From: an uncultured Saprospiraceae bacterium
GTDB taxonomy: Bacteria > Bacteroidota > Bacteroidia > Chitinophagales > Saprospiraceae
DNA: 64,000 nt
Direction of reading: 5' to 3'
Assembly (NCBI GenBank): GCA_937981555.1
Contig: CALJOK010000015.1
Span: 62,001 to 126,000, forward strand
Shown here piece by piece: positions 62,695 to 64,000 of this stretch (positions are counted from its first letter, which is position 1; the number at the start of each line of letters is the position of its first letter). The translations under genes and the position numbers were made by a program. The notes under the pieces were generated by a model. The model had not been told where the DNA came from and did not search any database. It was given only the letters and a program-made list of their open reading frames with translations.

Positions 62695-63351
62695 ATGAGT
62701 GACGATAAAACAGTACTTGAAATCAAATCATATTTTTTTAAATATTTTAAAGTCATAACGCTGAACTTTATTGCTCCTCTTTGGGTAATAATGATAATTA
62801 ATGAAGGAATTGCAGTTTGGAAAATATTTTCTTGGTACCAACTAGATATTATTTTTTGGGAAAATAAATCATATTTAAGTGAAACGTTATTAGTATTTTT
62901 CGTCCCAATAATTTATATCTATTGGTTCTTCCATTTAACTATCAAAAAAATATTACTTGCTATTCAGCATGACCTTTTTAGAGGGTGGAATAAAGAATTA
63001 TCAAAAGTGATTGGTATGTATCTAATAAAAAGATATACCAATAAGGAAGGCATAAAAAATGCCGCAGATTTGGATGGAATTGTAATGTGGATGAACCAAA
63101 AAATTGCAAGTTTACCAAAGTGGTTACAATGGGTTGCCAAGAGATTATTTGATCAAATTCCCATTTTAGATTTTATCAATAGTTACCAGTTTTCTGATTT
63201 AGAAAATTTAAACGAAGAAAAAATCTCAACCAGTATCGAAAATAAAATCAATGAAATGCAATTGTCTTTAATTGATGAAGTTGTTCCTTGGTGGATGATT
63301 TTTATTATACCAATCAACATACTTCTAATTTTGCATTACATTAATTTGTAA
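62695..63351 (+). CDS. Hypothetical membrane protein
   Basis: 218 residues. Two N-terminal membrane segments (about 18-40 and 58-80, LLVFFVPIIYIYWFFHLTIK) and one at the very C-terminus (about 198-217, WWMIFIIPINILLILHYI). The middle is soluble and helical. No family is recognised. It is 16 nt after the preceding gene and 20 nt before the SUI1-type factor, and so is part of that operon. Confidence 0.65.
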   Translation: MSDDKTVLEIKSYFFKYFKVITLNFIAPLWVIMIINEGIAVWKIFSWYQLDIIFWENKSYLSETLLVFFVPIIYIYWFFHLTIKKILLAIQHDLFRGWNKELSKVIGMYLIKRYTNKEGIKNAADLDGIVMWMNQKIASLPKWLQWVAKRLFDQIPILDFINSYQFSDLENLNEEKISTSIENKINEMQLSLIDEVVPWWMIFIIPINILLILHYINL

Positions 63352-63371
63352 AAATTTAAAATTTACTACTC

Positions 63372-63728
63372 ATGTCAAAAAGTAAAAAACCTCAATCAGA
63401 TTTCAATTTTGTTTTTTCTACAAATTCTGATTTTCAACCTAGCAATGATGACGAAATGCAGGAAGAGACATTTGCTCCTAATCAGCAAAAACTTCGGGTG
63501 ATGATTGATCGAAAAAAACGTAAAGGTAAAGAAGTAACCTTAGTCGTTGGTTTTGAAGGAAATGAAGAGGACTTAAAAGAATTGGGAAAATACCTAAAGT
63601 CTAAATGTGGCGTAGGTGGAAGTGTGAAAGATTATGAAATTATGGTTCAAGGAAACCAAAAAGATAAAGTTGTAAAACTATTGTTAGAAAAAGGATATTC
63701 ACAGACAAAAGGTGCAGGTGGAAATTAA
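63372..63728 (+). CDS. SUI1/eIF1-like translation factor
   Basis: 118 residues. After an acidic, disordered N-terminus, the SUI1 fold covers about 38-112: KLRVMIDRKKRKGKEVTLVV, then DLKELGKYLKSKCGVGGSVK (about 67-86) and the EIMVQGNQKDKVVKLL segment. It is related to eukaryotic initiation factor 1 and bacterial YciH, which favours accurate start-codon choice. In bacteria its importance is less clear. The last gene of its operon, ended by a strong hairpin. Confidence 0.9.
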   Translation: MSKSKKPQSDFNFVFSTNSDFQPSNDDEMQEETFAPNQQKLRVMIDRKKRKGKEVTLVVGFEGNEEDLKELGKYLKSKCGVGGSVKDYEIMVQGNQKDKVVKLLLEKGYSQTKGAGGN

Positions 63729-63732
63729 AAAA

Positions 63733-63772
63733 AGGCGGTTTTCACTAAGCAACTGCTTACTGAAAACCGCCT
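63733..63772. terminator. Bidirectional rho-independent terminator
   Basis: AGGCGGTTTTCACTAAGCA and TGCTTACTGAAAACCGCCT pair over 19 bp with one mismatch around a 2-nt loop. It starts 5 nt after the SUI1 stop and lies 9 nt beyond the stop of the convergent gene. Confidence 0.85.
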
Positions 63773-63780
63773 ACTGAAGA

Positions 63781-64000
63781 CTATCGATTAATCTCTAAAT
63801 AGCCTTGAAAGACTCGATTATCATCGGGGTCATTTAATTCTAAAACATAGAAATACGTTCCGTCAGGCACTTCTCGTTTTCCATTATAAGTTCCATTCCA
63901 ATCATTTTTGTAGCCTACTGTTTCGTAAACTTTATTTCCCCAACGATTGTAAATTTTCAAATCACTATTCGGATAATCAGTAATTCCGGCAATATAGAAT
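63781..64000 (-). CDS. T9SS type B cargo protein, C-terminal end only
   Basis: The frame runs off the right edge of the window on the minus strand. The 72 visible residues are the end of a CHU_C (gliding motility-associated) domain: SDLKIYNRWGNKVYETVGYK, NDWNGTYNGKREV, PDGTYFYVLELN and a final QGYLEINR. This is the type B T9SS sorting signal. The rest of the protein and its function cannot be seen. Confidence 0.85.
   Translation of the reverse strand, partial: FYIAGITDYPNSDLKIYNRWGNKVYETVGYKNDWNGTYNGKREVPDGTYFYVLELNDPDDNRVFQGYLEINR

Overview
The window is AT-rich bacterial DNA from a member of the phylum Bacteroidota, most likely the Saprospiria/Saprospirales. The evidence is gene content: C-terminal type IX secretion (T9SS) sorting domains on at least seven proteins, PorP/SprF and a PorE-like OmpA protein, a SusCDEF-type starch locus, the lptD-amidase-mlaD block, BT_3928-type DoxX, 2TM-domain proteins, and promoters fitting the Bacteroidota TTG-N19-21-TAnnTTTG pattern. 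I see no rRNA, tRNA, CRISPR array, transposase or phage gene. Both ends cut a gene: the 3' part of an SdrD-B-like repeat protein on the left and the 3' end of a T9SS type B cargo gene on the right.

Layout. 1-10 kb: repeat protein, a very basic secreted protein, miaA, a BT_3928-type DoxX/thioredoxin-like protein and an EamA-like permease. 7.6-15.3 kb: cell envelope block (lptD, AmiC-type amidase with SPOR, mlaD, a propeller lipoprotein, murB). 15.4-27 kb: a small membrane-protein cluster, two large T9SS cargos, tex, a WG-repeat protein and a PhyH-type dioxygenase. 27.4-42 kb: starch utilisation locus. susC-susD-susE and a SusF-like gene run on the minus strand, with a SusA-like enzyme convergent at one end and a large secreted GH13 amylase divergent at the other. 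42-50 kb: yceI-marR, then a T9SS cargo-PorP-PorE-like cluster. 50-64 kb: cdd, a flippase, a helix-hairpin-helix basic-tail protein, a queuosine precursor transporter, two paralogous secreted proteins, hscA, a small peptide/DUF1399 pair, a degenerate serine hydrolase, a lipid kinase operon and a SUI1 factor.

How they work together. The starch genes form one functional unit: a T9SS-exported amylase cuts starch outside the cell, SusD/SusE/SusF-like modules bind glucan, SusC imports oligosaccharides and the SusA-like enzyme trims them. The SusD here is unusual because it carries two SusE-type modules inserted inside its fold. The T9SS cluster (adhesin-like cargo, PorP, PorE-like) fits the many sorting-domain proteins in the window.

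The most interesting candidate for an undescribed system is at 58.4-59.6 kb: a 46-residue peptide not previously listed as an ORF, with a Lys-rich leader, a GGG motif and a Pro/Cys-rich tail, followed by a perfect hairpin terminator and then a DUF1399/GRDP-like gene, with a good promoter upstream. This looks like a RiPP-type precursor with an attenuated downstream gene. The window is also rich in long intergenic inverted repeats, including a triple-nested one at 42.0-42.3 kb and a two-locus family with the core GTCTGCTTTAGC.
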